A stretch of DNA of 25,106 nt from an uncultured Collinsella sp. (GTDB taxonomy: Bacteria; Actinomycetota; Coriobacteriia; Coriobacteriales; Coriobacteriaceae). How positions within the stretch are numbered: the first letter of the stretch is position 1; every line of letters starts with the position of its first letter. This document shows positions 14,951-22,177 of the stretch, piece after piece. The notes below the pieces were generated by a model. The model was not told the origin of the DNA. It was given only the letters and a program-made list of their open reading frames with translations, and made no database searches. The DNA is taken from assembly GCA_902465265.1 (NCBI GenBank), contig CABQMF010000028.1, positions 1 through 25,106 on the forward strand, given 5' to 3'. Made by a program: the position numbers and the translations under genes.

Positions 14951-15015
14951 TAATTAGTTCTCGTCTAATAAGTTTCTTTTACCGATAACCCCGAGATGGC
15001 TGCACTGTCGCTGCA

Positions 15016-15050
15016 TAAAAAGGCGGAGCAGCCCGCAAGGTCGCTCCGCC
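15016..15050 (-). terminator. Intrinsic terminator after the moeA-mogA operon
   Basis: On the minus strand GGCGGAGC and GCTCCGCC (15050-15043 and 15029-15022) form a perfect 8-bp stem, followed by TTTTTATG. It lies 13 nt after the mogA stop and separates this operon from modABC. Confidence 0.88.
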
Positions 15051-15063
15051 GCAGGTAGCGCGC

Positions 15064-15543
15064 TTATTTGGCGTGCCCGCCGCCCGCCGTCATTTGGGCC
15101 GCATGCTCCAGCTGGTCGCTCACGGCCTCCCAGCTTTCGCGAGCCGCTTTCGTAGATCCCGGAAAGTTGATGACAAGCGTATACCTACGCTGCATGCACA
15201 CGGCGCGCGAGAGCATAGCGCGTCGCGTCTTGGTCATGGAGTACGCACGGATTGCCTCGGCAATACCCGGCACATCGCGGTCGCAGACGGCACGCGTCGC
15301 CTCGGGCGTCACATCGCGCATCGAAAGCCCCGTGCCGCCGCAGGTGAGCACGACATTGGCGTGGCACTCATCGGCGGCTTCCACAATGGCATCACCGATC
15401 TCGCTGGCGTCGTCGCGCACGACCACGTGTGAGGCGACCGTCCAGCCCTGCGCCTCGATAAGTTCCTCGAGTGCGGCTCCAGCCTCGTCCTGGGCAAGAT
15501 CGCGTGTATCCGAGCACGTCACGATCGAAATCTTCAACTCCAT
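15064..15543 (-). CDS. mogA: Molybdopterin adenylyltransferase-type protein (MogA/MoaB family)
   Basis: This 159-residue cytoplasmic protein has the MogA/MoaB fold: N-terminal 'ISIVTCSDTRDLAQDEAG', the central 'VVLTCGGTGLSMRDVTPEAT' holding the catalytic Asp and molybdopterin loop, and 'TLVINFPGSTKAARESW'. MogA adenylates molybdopterin before MoeA inserts molybdenum. The adjacent moeA supports that role, although MoaB proteins in the same family are hard to tell apart. The ATG at 15543 has an excellent AGGAGGA at 5 nt; the longer reading frame from 15636 runs back through moeA and should be ignored. It starts 10 nt after the moeA stop and is followed by a terminator. Confidence 0.9.
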   Translation of the reverse strand: MELKISIVTCSDTRDLAQDEAGAALEELIEAQGWTVASHVVVRDDASEIGDAIVEAADECHANVVLTCGGTGLSMRDVTPEATRAVCDRDVPGIAEAIRAYSMTKTRRAMLSRAVCMQRRYTLVINFPGSTKAARESWEAVSDQLEHAAQMTAGGGHAK

Positions 15544-15553
15544 AGCAGTCCTC

Positions 15554-16816
15554 CTATAGCACCGTTCCCTCGGGCAGGTCGACACGCACGACATCCACGA
15601 CGTCGCCTGCCTTGAGCTCGCACGGTCCTTCGTCAATACGCAGCAGGCAGTTGGCCCGCTGCATCGTGCCGAGCAGCGCCGAATTCTGCGTCTTGGCCTC
15701 GGTCACCAACAGCTCACCGGTCTCGGGGTCGCGCAAAACCGTGGCGCGATCGAAGAAGCGGCGGGGCTGTCGCTTTTTCACGCCGTGCGCGAGCGTCGCC
15801 TGCTGCACGGGACGCGCACCCTCGGCAAAGCCGCGCATCTTGCGGATCGCCGGACGGGCGAGCATCTCAAAGCCCACATACGCCGCGGCCGGATTGCCTG
15901 AAAGCCCAAGGTAGGGCTTACCTCCGAGCAAGCCAAACGTGATGGCCTTACCCGGACGCATCGAGATGCGGTCAAACAGTACCTCGCCCTCGCGCTTAAC
16001 CAACGCCGTCACGTAGTCGTAATCGCCCGCCGAGGCGCCACCGCTCGTAATGACAAAATCGCACTCCTGCACGGCACGATGCACCAGCTCGGCAATCGCC
16101 TGCTCATCATCGGGCGCAATGCCGTAGAACACGGGCTCGGCGCCGGCATCGAGTGCCTCGGCCATCAGCGCCGAGGAGTTGGAATCGCGAATCTGCCCGC
16201 GCGCCGGCACGTTGCTCGGTGCGACCAGTTCCGTGCCCAGCGAGATGATGCCCACACGAGGGGCAGCGTGCACCTTCACGCTCGCGTATCCGGCGCTTGC
16301 CAGCAGACCCGCGCCAGCCGGAGCCACGACTTCGCCGGCGTGCATCACGACATCGCCGGCATGGGCCTCCTCGGCGGCAGAGCGAACGTTCTCCCCTACC
16401 TTGGCAGGCACCGAGAAGCTCACGCGCGAGCCCTCGTTGCCGTCACCGTCGAGCACCTCGACGATCTCGTATTTCACCACGGCATCGGCACCCTCGGGCA
16501 CCGGCGCGCCCGTCATGATGCGGACCGTCTCGCCCGCGCCGATTGTGCCCTCAAACACATGGCCCGCGGCCTCATGTCCGATAACGTCGAGCGTCACCGG
16601 CGCCTCGCCAGATGCCTGCGCCAAGTCCGCCGAACGCACGGCATATCCGTCCATAGCGCTGTTGGCAAACGGCGAGATGTCGATATCGGCCACCGCGTCC
16701 TCGGCCAAGGGAAAACCAGCCGCCTGCCACACGGGAATCTCGATGAGATCGGTCGGAGCAACGTGCGACAGAACAATCGCCTGCGCGTCCTCCAGCGGAA
16801 TGAGTTTCTCTGCCAT
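15554..16816 (-). CDS. moeA: Molybdopterin molybdenumtransferase MoeA
   Basis: This 420-residue cytoplasmic enzyme inserts molybdenum into adenylated molybdopterin to make Moco. Recognisable segments run in order: 'PFANSAMDGYAVR' near residue 50, 'IMTGAPVPEGADAVVKYE', the MogA-like domain with 'VGIISLGTELV' and 'VITSGGASAGDYDYV', 'RISMRPGKAITFGLLGGKP', 'GLSGNPAAAYVGFEM', and a C-terminal beta-barrel domain. The ATG at 16816 follows AGAGG at 6 nt; a GTG 6 nt upstream is weaker. It is the first gene of the moeA-mogA operon and is divergent from the ClC gene. A TATACT on the minus strand (16879-16874) is a possible -10, but I see no good -35. Confidence 0.94.
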   Translation of the reverse strand: MAEKLIPLEDAQAIVLSHVAPTDLIEIPVWQAAGFPLAEDAVADIDISPFANSAMDGYAVRSADLAQASGEAPVTLDVIGHEAAGHVFEGTIGAGETVRIMTGAPVPEGADAVVKYEIVEVLDGDGNEGSRVSFSVPAKVGENVRSAAEEAHAGDVVMHAGEVVAPAGAGLLASAGYASVKVHAAPRVGIISLGTELVAPSNVPARGQIRDSNSSALMAEALDAGAEPVFYGIAPDDEQAIAELVHRAVQECDFVITSGGASAGDYDYVTALVKREGEVLFDRISMRPGKAITFGLLGGKPYLGLSGNPAAAYVGFEMLARPAIRKMRGFAEGARPVQQATLAHGVKKRQPRRFFDRATVLRDPETGELLVTEAKTQNSALLGTMQRANCLLRIDEGPCELKAGDVVDVVRVDLPEGTVL

Positions 16817-16991
16817 ATGCACCTCTTAATGCCACGGCGCACATCACGGGCGCCGATTCTTTATGTTTATCTCAGTATAATCCCCCGCCGCACGACGGCG
16901 GCACGGCCCATGCCCACGAATACACCTGTCGGTAACGGACGGCGAAACAGAACCGAAACCAACCTGCCGGTTTGTCTCGTTTGCCACGTTC

Positions 16992-16997
16992 TATAAT
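16992..16997 (+). promoter_or_regulatory. Candidate -10 element of the ClC transporter gene
   Basis: A perfect TATAAT lies 30 nt before the ATG at 17027. No convincing -35 at 16-18 nt was found; TTGTCT at 16972 is only 14 nt away. The ribosome site is AGAGGA. No fluoride riboswitch motif was seen between the promoter and start, and there is little room for one. Confidence 0.45.
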
Positions 16998-17026
16998 GCT
17001 CGTGTTGCAACCCAAAAGAGGAACGT

Positions 17027-18448
17027 ATGGCTTTTACCGACAAACCCGAAAGCGCAAACGAGGCGCAGGATCATTCCCAGCCGCTCGACGACGGCGGCTT
17101 TTTCTCCCTTAACGACGTCATCATGGCAGGCAGGCAACAGCTCACCCGCTCCGAGCATCTCTTGGCTGCCGACACGCGCCGCAACGCCCGCAACCTACTC
17201 GCGAGCTCCAAGTTGCTCGTGCTCGTCGTCATCGTCTCGCTCGCCATGGGCGTTGCCGCTTGGGCGTTTTTGGCCTCGCTGAATATCGCGACCGACTATC
17301 GCGAGCACCATGCATGGATTTACGCACTGCTTCCCGTTGTGGGCATGGCAACCGCGTGGGTCTACAAGAACCACGGTCTCGCCGCCAAGCGCGGTAACAA
17401 CCTGGTCATCGACTCCGCTCTGGGCACGCGCCTTATCCATATGCGCATGGCCGTCCTCACGTTTGTGTGCTCCACGCTCACGCACCTAACGGGCGGATCG
17501 GCCGGTCGCGAGGGAGCCGCGGTGCAGATTGGCGGCACCATCGCCAGCAACATCTCGAGCCTCGCCCACCTCAAAAAGCATGACCATCACGACCTCATGC
17601 TCGCCGGCATCTCGTCGGCCTTTGGTGCCGTATTCGGCTCGCCCCTTGCCGGAGCTTTCTTTGGCATGGAGATGTGCTTTATCGGCAAGATCGACTACAC
17701 CGCGGGCATTTACTGCCTGGTCGCCTCGTTTACCGGCTACTTTACATCAATCGCCCTGGGTACCGAGTACGAGGCGAATGTTATCGCCAGCGTTCCCAAC
17801 ATGACGCCCAAAACGGTTGTCATCGTTGTTATCAGCGCCATCATCTTCGGTCTGACGGCACGCCTCTTTGCCTGGTCGGTTCGAACCGTCAAGAGCCTGT
17901 ACGGTCGCTTTATCACCAATTACCTCGTTCGCGCACTCATAGGCGCACTCGTGGTGCTCGCGGCCTACGCGATGCTCGACGCCTGGAAGTATGCCGGCCT
18001 TGCCACCTGGCTCTCAGGTGCCGGGTTCGCTGGCAACACAACCCTTGCCGACGCAGCCATCAAGCTCGTGGTGACGGCGCTTACCCTGGGTGCCGGCTTC
18101 CAAGGCGGCGAGGTCACGCCCCTGTTTGGTATCGGTGCGGCGCTCGGCGGCTGGATCGGTTGCCTCGTCGGGATCGACCCCAGCTTTCTGGCGGCGCTGG
18201 GCATGCTCGGCGTGTTCTGCGCCGGCCTCAACGTACCCATCACCACCTGCATGATGGCCATCGACCTGTTCCACGGCACGGCCGCCGGGTTCTTTGTCAT
18301 CGTGGCCTTTATCAGCTACCTAACCGGCGGACACCGCGGCGTGTACCCCGCCCAGCGCATCATCTCACCCAAGCGCCGTTCGCTTATTGTGGATGAGGGC
18401 GGTACGGTAGCGGATGCTATCGAGCGCCACAACGACCTGATAGAGTAG
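17027..18448 (+). CDS. ClC-family anion transporter, possibly fluoride/proton antiporter type
   Basis: This 473-residue membrane protein has a ~60-residue polar N-terminus, then about 10-12 membrane helices. The gating region is 'GGSAGREGAAVQIGG' (156-170), with the gating Glu E162. A second pore segment is 'GAGFQGGEVTPLFGIG' (355-370). The chloride-coordinating GSGIP signature of classic Cl-/H+ ClC exchangers is absent; the corresponding region reads 'KRGNNLVIDSALG' (121-133). From memory of the family, that together with GREGxAVQ and GGEVTPLF suggests the CLC-F fluoride/H+ antiporter subgroup. This subgroup call is inference; a plain chloride transporter is the alternative. No C-terminal CBS domains are present. 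It is followed by a lipid kinase gene on the same strand. Confidence 0.88.
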   Translation: MAFTDKPESANEAQDHSQPLDDGGFFSLNDVIMAGRQQLTRSEHLLAADTRRNARNLLASSKLLVLVVIVSLAMGVAAWAFLASLNIATDYREHHAWIYALLPVVGMATAWVYKNHGLAAKRGNNLVIDSALGTRLIHMRMAVLTFVCSTLTHLTGGSAGREGAAVQIGGTIASNISSLAHLKKHDHHDLMLAGISSAFGAVFGSPLAGAFFGMEMCFIGKIDYTAGIYCLVASFTGYFTSIALGTEYEANVIASVPNMTPKTVVIVVISAIIFGLTARLFAWSVRTVKSLYGRFITNYLVRALIGALVVLAAYAMLDAWKYAGLATWLSGAGFAGNTTLADAAIKLVVTALTLGAGFQGGEVTPLFGIGAALGGWIGCLVGIDPSFLAALGMLGVFCAGLNVPITTCMMAIDLFHGTAAGFFVIVAFISYLTGGHRGVYPAQRIISPKRRSLIVDEGGTVADAIERHNDLIE

Positions 18449-18534
18449 ATGTAATAATCGCCGTGCAGCCACAATCGGGGGCAATTCGACCTGATCGCGA
18501 CCGCACTGTCATGTCACACGCCGGGAGTCGCCCC

Positions 18535-19497
18535 ATGCACGCAACTGATTTTGGTCGCACGCTCATCATCGCCAACCCAGCCGCCCAGTCGGGTGCAGCG
18601 CGCGAAGTTGCCAAGCGCCTGCAACGCTTTTTGGACATGACTGCACGCACATCCCAGTTTGACCTGGTGTTGACCGAGCGTATGGGACACGCCAAGGAGC
18701 TGGCCGCCCAGGCAACGGGCTATCGCACCGTTATCGCCCTTGGCGGCGACGGCGTGATCCACGAGGTCGTCAATGGACTCATGACGCAAAAGGAGGACGC
18801 CCGCCCCGCTCTTGCCATCCTACCCGTGGGTTCCGGCAACGATTTTGCCCAAACGCTCGGCATCGACGATTTCTCCGGCAAGGATTTTGGTGCGCTGCTC
18901 ACCTGCGAGCTGCAGCACCAGGATATCGGACGCATTCGCTCATGGAACCCTGCGAACGGCAGCGGCGAGGCTACCGTTGAGTACTACGACCAGACGCTTT
19001 CGGTCGGCATCGATGCCGCCATCGGCCTTGGCACCACCGAGCTGCGCAAAAAGACCGGCTTGACAGGCGCGCCGCTCTACACCCTCTCGGGACTTGAGCA
19101 GTTTGGTCTGCGCTATCGCAACTACCCCATGACAGTCAGCTTTGACGGCGCACCCGCCGAGCGCGTGAGGGCGATCATCATGGCAATTCAGCTGGGCCCC
19201 ACCTATGGCTCGGGCTATCGCATCTGTCCAGACGCCGACCCCTGTGACGGTATATTCGACGTCTGCTACGCCTGCGGCCCCGTTCCGCGCGCGGTCGCGC
19301 TTCCCATGTTCCTTTCGGCCAAAGACGGCCACCACACCAAGCTGCCACCGGTTCGCATACGACGTTGTCGCCATGCCGAGCTGACCTTTGAGGAGCCCGA
19401 CTACCCCATCCAGGCCGACGGCGAGCCCGTTGTCGCCTCGCGCATCGAGGTCAACATCCTCGCCGGCGCCCTCCATGTCTGGCGTCCCACCCGCTAG
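18535..19497 (+). CDS. Diacylglycerol/lipid kinase (YegS/BmrU/DgkB family)
   Basis: This 320-residue cytoplasmic or membrane-associated kinase has an N-terminal 'LIIANPAAQSGAAREVAKRL' and the nucleotide-binding 'VIALGGDGVIHEVVNGL' (66-82). 'LAILPVGSGNDFAQTLGI' (93-110) is the DAG kinase catalytic signature, and 'PIQADGEPV' lies near the C-terminus. Such enzymes recycle diacylglycerol to phosphatidate or phosphorylate related lipids. I chose the ATG at 18535, after GGGAG at about 7 nt, because the kinase fold begins there. A GTG at 18463 or ATG at 18511 would add 24 or 8 residues without a good ribosome site. It lies 86 nt after the ClC gene and may share its transcript. It converges on the GGQ-protein gene. 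Confidence 0.9.
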   Translation: MHATDFGRTLIIANPAAQSGAAREVAKRLQRFLDMTARTSQFDLVLTERMGHAKELAAQATGYRTVIALGGDGVIHEVVNGLMTQKEDARPALAILPVGSGNDFAQTLGIDDFSGKDFGALLTCELQHQDIGRIRSWNPANGSGEATVEYYDQTLSVGIDAAIGLGTTELRKKTGLTGAPLYTLSGLEQFGLRYRNYPMTVSFDGAPAERVRAIIMAIQLGPTYGSGYRICPDADPCDGIFDVCYACGPVPRAVALPMFLSAKDGHHTKLPPVRIRRCRHAELTFEEPDYPIQADGEPVVASRIEVNILAGALHVWRPTR

Positions 19498-19503
19498 CCA
19501 CCC

Positions 19504-19521
19504 CTATTTCACCGCAACTTA
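19504..19521. repeat. Half copy of the TTTCACCGCAACTT repeat at a convergent junction
   Basis: CTATTTCACCGCAACTTA matches 18 bases of the right arm of the 1256-1326 inverted repeat. It fills most of the 32-bp gap between two convergent genes (stops at 19497 and 19530). The opposing arm is absent here. Confidence 0.7.
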
Positions 19522-19529
19522 TGAGGAGG

Positions 19530-19910
19530 CTATTCGTCGCTGCCCGGCTTACGACGGTTAGCCTTTTTAATGGCGTTGAAGTGCTTGTCATTGAGCCTGT
19601 GCTGGCGCGAGCGCTGAGGCACCTTGGTCTTTACGCGTCGGCGCGGTGGACGCCCGCGACGCTCAAGCTCAGCACGCAGCTTACGCAGGCAGCTACTACG
19701 GTTTTGGAACTGGCTGCGACTCTCACGCGCCGTCACGGTAATCCCCGAAGGGATATGTTTCATTCGCACCGCCGAGTCCGTCGTGTTCACGCCCTGTCCG
19801 CCCGGACCCGTCGCGCGAAACACCTGCACCTCGCAATCGCGCGCCAACTTCTCGACCGACATCTCGGCATAGCGCGCATACTCGCGCCATCCCATCTTGT
19901 TCTCATCCAT
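19530..19910 (-). CDS. GGQ-containing release-factor-like protein (RF-1 domain, ribosome rescue type)
   Basis: This 126-residue protein consists of the peptidyl-tRNA hydrolysis domain of release factors: 'FRATGPGGQGVNTTDSAVRM' with the GGQ at 37-39, then 'TARESRSQFQNRSSCLRKL', and a very basic C-terminal tail (about 85-123). It lacks the stop-codon recognition domains, as do ArfB/YaeJ and the C12orf65/PrfH-like proteins, so it should release peptides from stalled ribosomes rather than read stop codons. The tail would reach into the empty mRNA channel, as in ArfB. The ATG at 19910 has GGGGAGG at about 6 nt; a longer frame to 19976 runs through a terminator hairpin and is unlikely. It follows xpt, with the terminator between them. 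Confidence 0.85.
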   Translation of the reverse strand: MDENKMGWREYARYAEMSVEKLARDCEVQVFRATGPGGQGVNTTDSAVRMKHIPSGITVTARESRSQFQNRSSCLRKLRAELERRGRPPRRRVKTKVPQRSRQHRLNDKHFNAIKKANRRKPGSDE

Positions 19911-19930
19911 ATCGACACCTCCCCTCATAC

Positions 19931-19966
19931 AAAAAATGTGACAAAGGGAAAGCCCCTTTGTCACAT
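19931..19966 (-). terminator. Intrinsic terminator after xpt
   Basis: On the minus strand ATGTGACAAAGGG and CCCTTTGTCACAT (19966-19954 and 19948-19936) form a perfect 13-bp stem with a 5-nt loop, continuing into TTTTTTG. It lies between xpt and the release-factor-like gene, ending about 20 nt before the latter's start. Confidence 0.9.
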
Positions 19967-19993
19967 CGCATACCAATCGCTTGTGTTGAGCGC

Positions 19994-20572
19994 TTAGGCG
20001 AAGGTGATCTCGCCGGTCTCGCAGTCCATATCGGCGATACGAGCCAGGCTCTCAACGCGGAAGCCGCGCTCGCGGAGCTTATCGCCGCCGCCCTGGAAAC
20101 CCTTCTCCACCGCAATACCAATACCGGACACCTCGGCACCCGCAGCCTCGCAGATCTTGATAAGACCCTCGAGCGCGCAGCCGTTGGCCAAGAAGTCGTC
20201 GATAATCAGGACCTTGTCGCCCTCGGACAGGAAGCGCTTGCCAACGATGACCGGGTACTCCTTCTGCTTGGTAAAGGAGTAGATGGTCGTGGCATACTGC
20301 TCGCCGTCGAGGTTGATGGACTGCGCCTTCTTGGCAAAGACCACCGGCACGCCGCCAAAATGCTGGGCTGCGATGCAAGCCATGCCAATGCCCGAAGCTT
20401 CGATCGTCAGGATCTTGTTGATCTCGACGCCCTCGAACAGACGGGCCCACTCGGCGCCCATGTGGTCGAACAGCTCAACGTCGCATTGGTGGTTGAGGAA
20501 GGCATCAACCTTAAGGACGTTACCGGCCTTTACGATGCCGTCATGGCGAATACGATCCTCAAGCTCCTGCAT
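19994..20572 (-). CDS. xpt: Xanthine phosphoribosyltransferase
   Basis: This 192-residue cytoplasmic salvage enzyme converts xanthine and PRPP to XMP. It starts 'MQELEDRIRHDGIVKAGNVLKVDAFLNHQ', typical of Xpt. 'ILTIEASGIGMA' (54-65) and the PRPP-binding loop 'VLIIDDFLANGCA' (121-133) are the diagnostic segments. Length matches the Bacillus-type family. The ATG follows AAGGGG at 7 nt. No purine riboswitch consensus is visible in the 158-bp upstream gap, only a short CGCG hairpin, so control appears to differ from Bacillus xpt. A strong terminator follows. Confidence 0.95.
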   Translation of the reverse strand: MQELEDRIRHDGIVKAGNVLKVDAFLNHQCDVELFDHMGAEWARLFEGVEINKILTIEASGIGMACIAAQHFGGVPVVFAKKAQSINLDGEQYATTIYSFTKQKEYPVIVGKRFLSEGDKVLIIDDFLANGCALEGLIKICEAAGAEVSGIGIAVEKGFQGGGDKLRERGFRVESLARIADMDCETGEITFA

Positions 20573-20730
20573 GGCGCAACCCCTTCTCGCGGCAAGATAC
20601 CGCGCGATTAATAAACGTTGTTCGATAGTCTACCACGGACCGACCCCCGCCCGCCCCACAAGCCACATCGCACCACAAAGCCGCAAGACCAGTAGATAGG
20701 CCCGACTCATGGCAAGCCTGCCCCCACAAG

Positions 20731-22035
20731 CTAATGGCGGGCGCGTATCCTCACCAAACGCACCATGGCGAGCGCAAAGCCCACTGCCGCCACAGCCATG
20801 AGCACGTAGAACACCGAACGGAAACCAAACAGGAACACATCCGGACGGCCTGCAACAAAACTGGTCACGGCCTCGCCTATCGCCACGCTCATCTGCCCAT
20901 ATAGGATATTCGACGCCACCGTAATGCCGAGTGCCATGCCGGCGTAGCGCGCCAAACTGCCCAAGCTGCCCGCAAAACCGAGCGCCTCGCGCGGAGCCGA
21001 GCCCATGTACAGCGAGTTGTTGGGGCTCTGGAAAATCGACGTACCGCACGACATAAATGCGACGCAGCACACGATCACAGGGATAGAAGAGTGCTCGTCG
21101 AGCGTGCTTACCGCAAAGAGACCGCACACGTACACGCCCAGGCCAACCGCCGTGGGGCCCTCGCAGCCAACACGGTCCGAAACCGTACCCGAAAGCGGGC
21201 CGATAAAGGCATTCACCATCGGCAGCGCCAAAAAGAGTAATCCAGAGATATCAGAACCAAAGCCGTGGGCGTCCTGAAAATAGAACGGCAGAATAAACTC
21301 GGATGCGCCAATACCAACGAACACGATGAGCATGCAGGCAAGGTTGATGGTGAAGGCCGAATTTGCAAAGCAGCGACGAGCGGCCTCGGCAAGGGGCATG
21401 GGGCGTTCGCCGGCCTCTGGCCTAACATGCGGCAGCGTATAGAGCCCCACGATAAACGAGATTACGCCAATGGGCAGGTTGATGAGAAAGATGCTCTCCC
21501 AGGGAAAGCTTGCCACCAGCATGCCGCCGAGCACGGGGCCACACATCATGCCGAGGGCCACGAAGGTCGCGAGAATGCCCATGGCACGGCCTCGTTCGCG
21601 CGCCGGAAAAGACTCGGTGATGATACCCATGTTGTTAGCCATGGCCGCCGCGCAACCGACGCCCTGAACAATGCGCGCCAGGATAAGAACCTCGAGCGAA
21701 GCCGAAAGGCCGCACAGCAGCGAACCGACCGAAAAGACGATGACGCCCAGCTGGAACACATTCACCTTGCCACGCACGTCACCCAGACGGCCAAACGGCA
21801 ACATAGCTACGCATGTCGCAAGCAAATACACCGAACTCACCAGCTGAATGCGATCGAGGCCCACGCCCAGCTCCTTTTGCATCACGGGCAGCGCCACGGT
21901 CACGACGGTCGAATCCAGACACACCATAAACGTCATGATGAGCACGGTAAACAGAATCGCCCATTTGTTCTTGCCATGGGTGTCGCCCTCTAGGGCAATG
22001 TGCTCGCGGCGCAGCTGCTCTGCAGTTTTCTCCAT
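20731..22035 (-). CDS. MFS transporter, DHA2 (EmrB/QacA-like) drug exporter type
   Basis: This 434-residue inner-membrane protein has 12 or more helices. Motifs are 'LDSTVVTVALPVM' (DHA2 motif in helix 1), 'GRLGDVRGK' (motif A) and 'RIVQGVGCAAAMANNMGIITESFP' (motif B region), then 'GPVLGGMLV' (motif C-like). It is a little short for a 14-helix DHA2 protein. Such transporters export drugs or metabolites by proton antiport; the substrate is unknown. The ATG at 22035 follows AAAGGA at 5 nt. A 57-60-residue longer frame from 22212 crosses the terminator of the upstream gene and should be discarded. It lies 143 nt after metY, with a terminator in between. Confidence 0.9.
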   Translation of the reverse strand: MEKTAEQLRREHIALEGDTHGKNKWAILFTVLIMTFMVCLDSTVVTVALPVMQKELGVGLDRIQLVSSVYLLATCVAMLPFGRLGDVRGKVNVFQLGVIVFSVGSLLCGLSASLEVLILARIVQGVGCAAAMANNMGIITESFPARERGRAMGILATFVALGMMCGPVLGGMLVASFPWESIFLINLPIGVISFIVGLYTLPHVRPEAGERPMPLAEAARRCFANSAFTINLACMLIVFVGIGASEFILPFYFQDAHGFGSDISGLLFLALPMVNAFIGPLSGTVSDRVGCEGPTAVGLGVYVCGLFAVSTLDEHSSIPVIVCCVAFMSCGTSIFQSPNNSLYMGSAPREALGFAGSLGSLARYAGMALGITVASNILYGQMSVAIGEAVTSFVAGRPDVFLFGFRSVFYVLMAVAAVGFALAMVRLVRIRARH

Positions 22036-22061
22036 ATCCATCCTTTCGAGTGGCCCAACGC

Positions 22062-22110
22062 AAAAAAACGGGGCCCCAATCGCCTGCAAACAGCCGCGAT
22101 TGGGGTCCCG
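22062..22110 (-). terminator. Intrinsic terminator after metY
   Basis: The minus strand forms a 15-bp stem with one mismatch (22110-22096 with 22083-22069, core CCCCAATCGC/GCGATTGGGG) followed by TTTTTTT. It ends about 27 nt before the MFS gene start. Confidence 0.92.
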
Positions 22111-22177
22111 CCTACGGAATCGGAACGAAAGGTCACCGAAGCTTACTGCCAGCATCGGCGCCTTGTACGGAGCTAGC

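Noticed and set aside
16843..17026. Fluoride riboswitch before the ClC gene or Moco riboswitch before moeA
   Set aside because: Neither consensus was recognised in the divergent region, and the distance between the likely promoter and the ClC start is too short.
20630..20710. Short hydrophobic 26-codon frame upstream of xpt
   Set aside because: Its ribosome site is weak and nothing supports translation; it is too short to judge.
20573..20730. Purine riboswitch before xpt
   Set aside because: The conserved core was not found; only a short CGCG hairpin is present.
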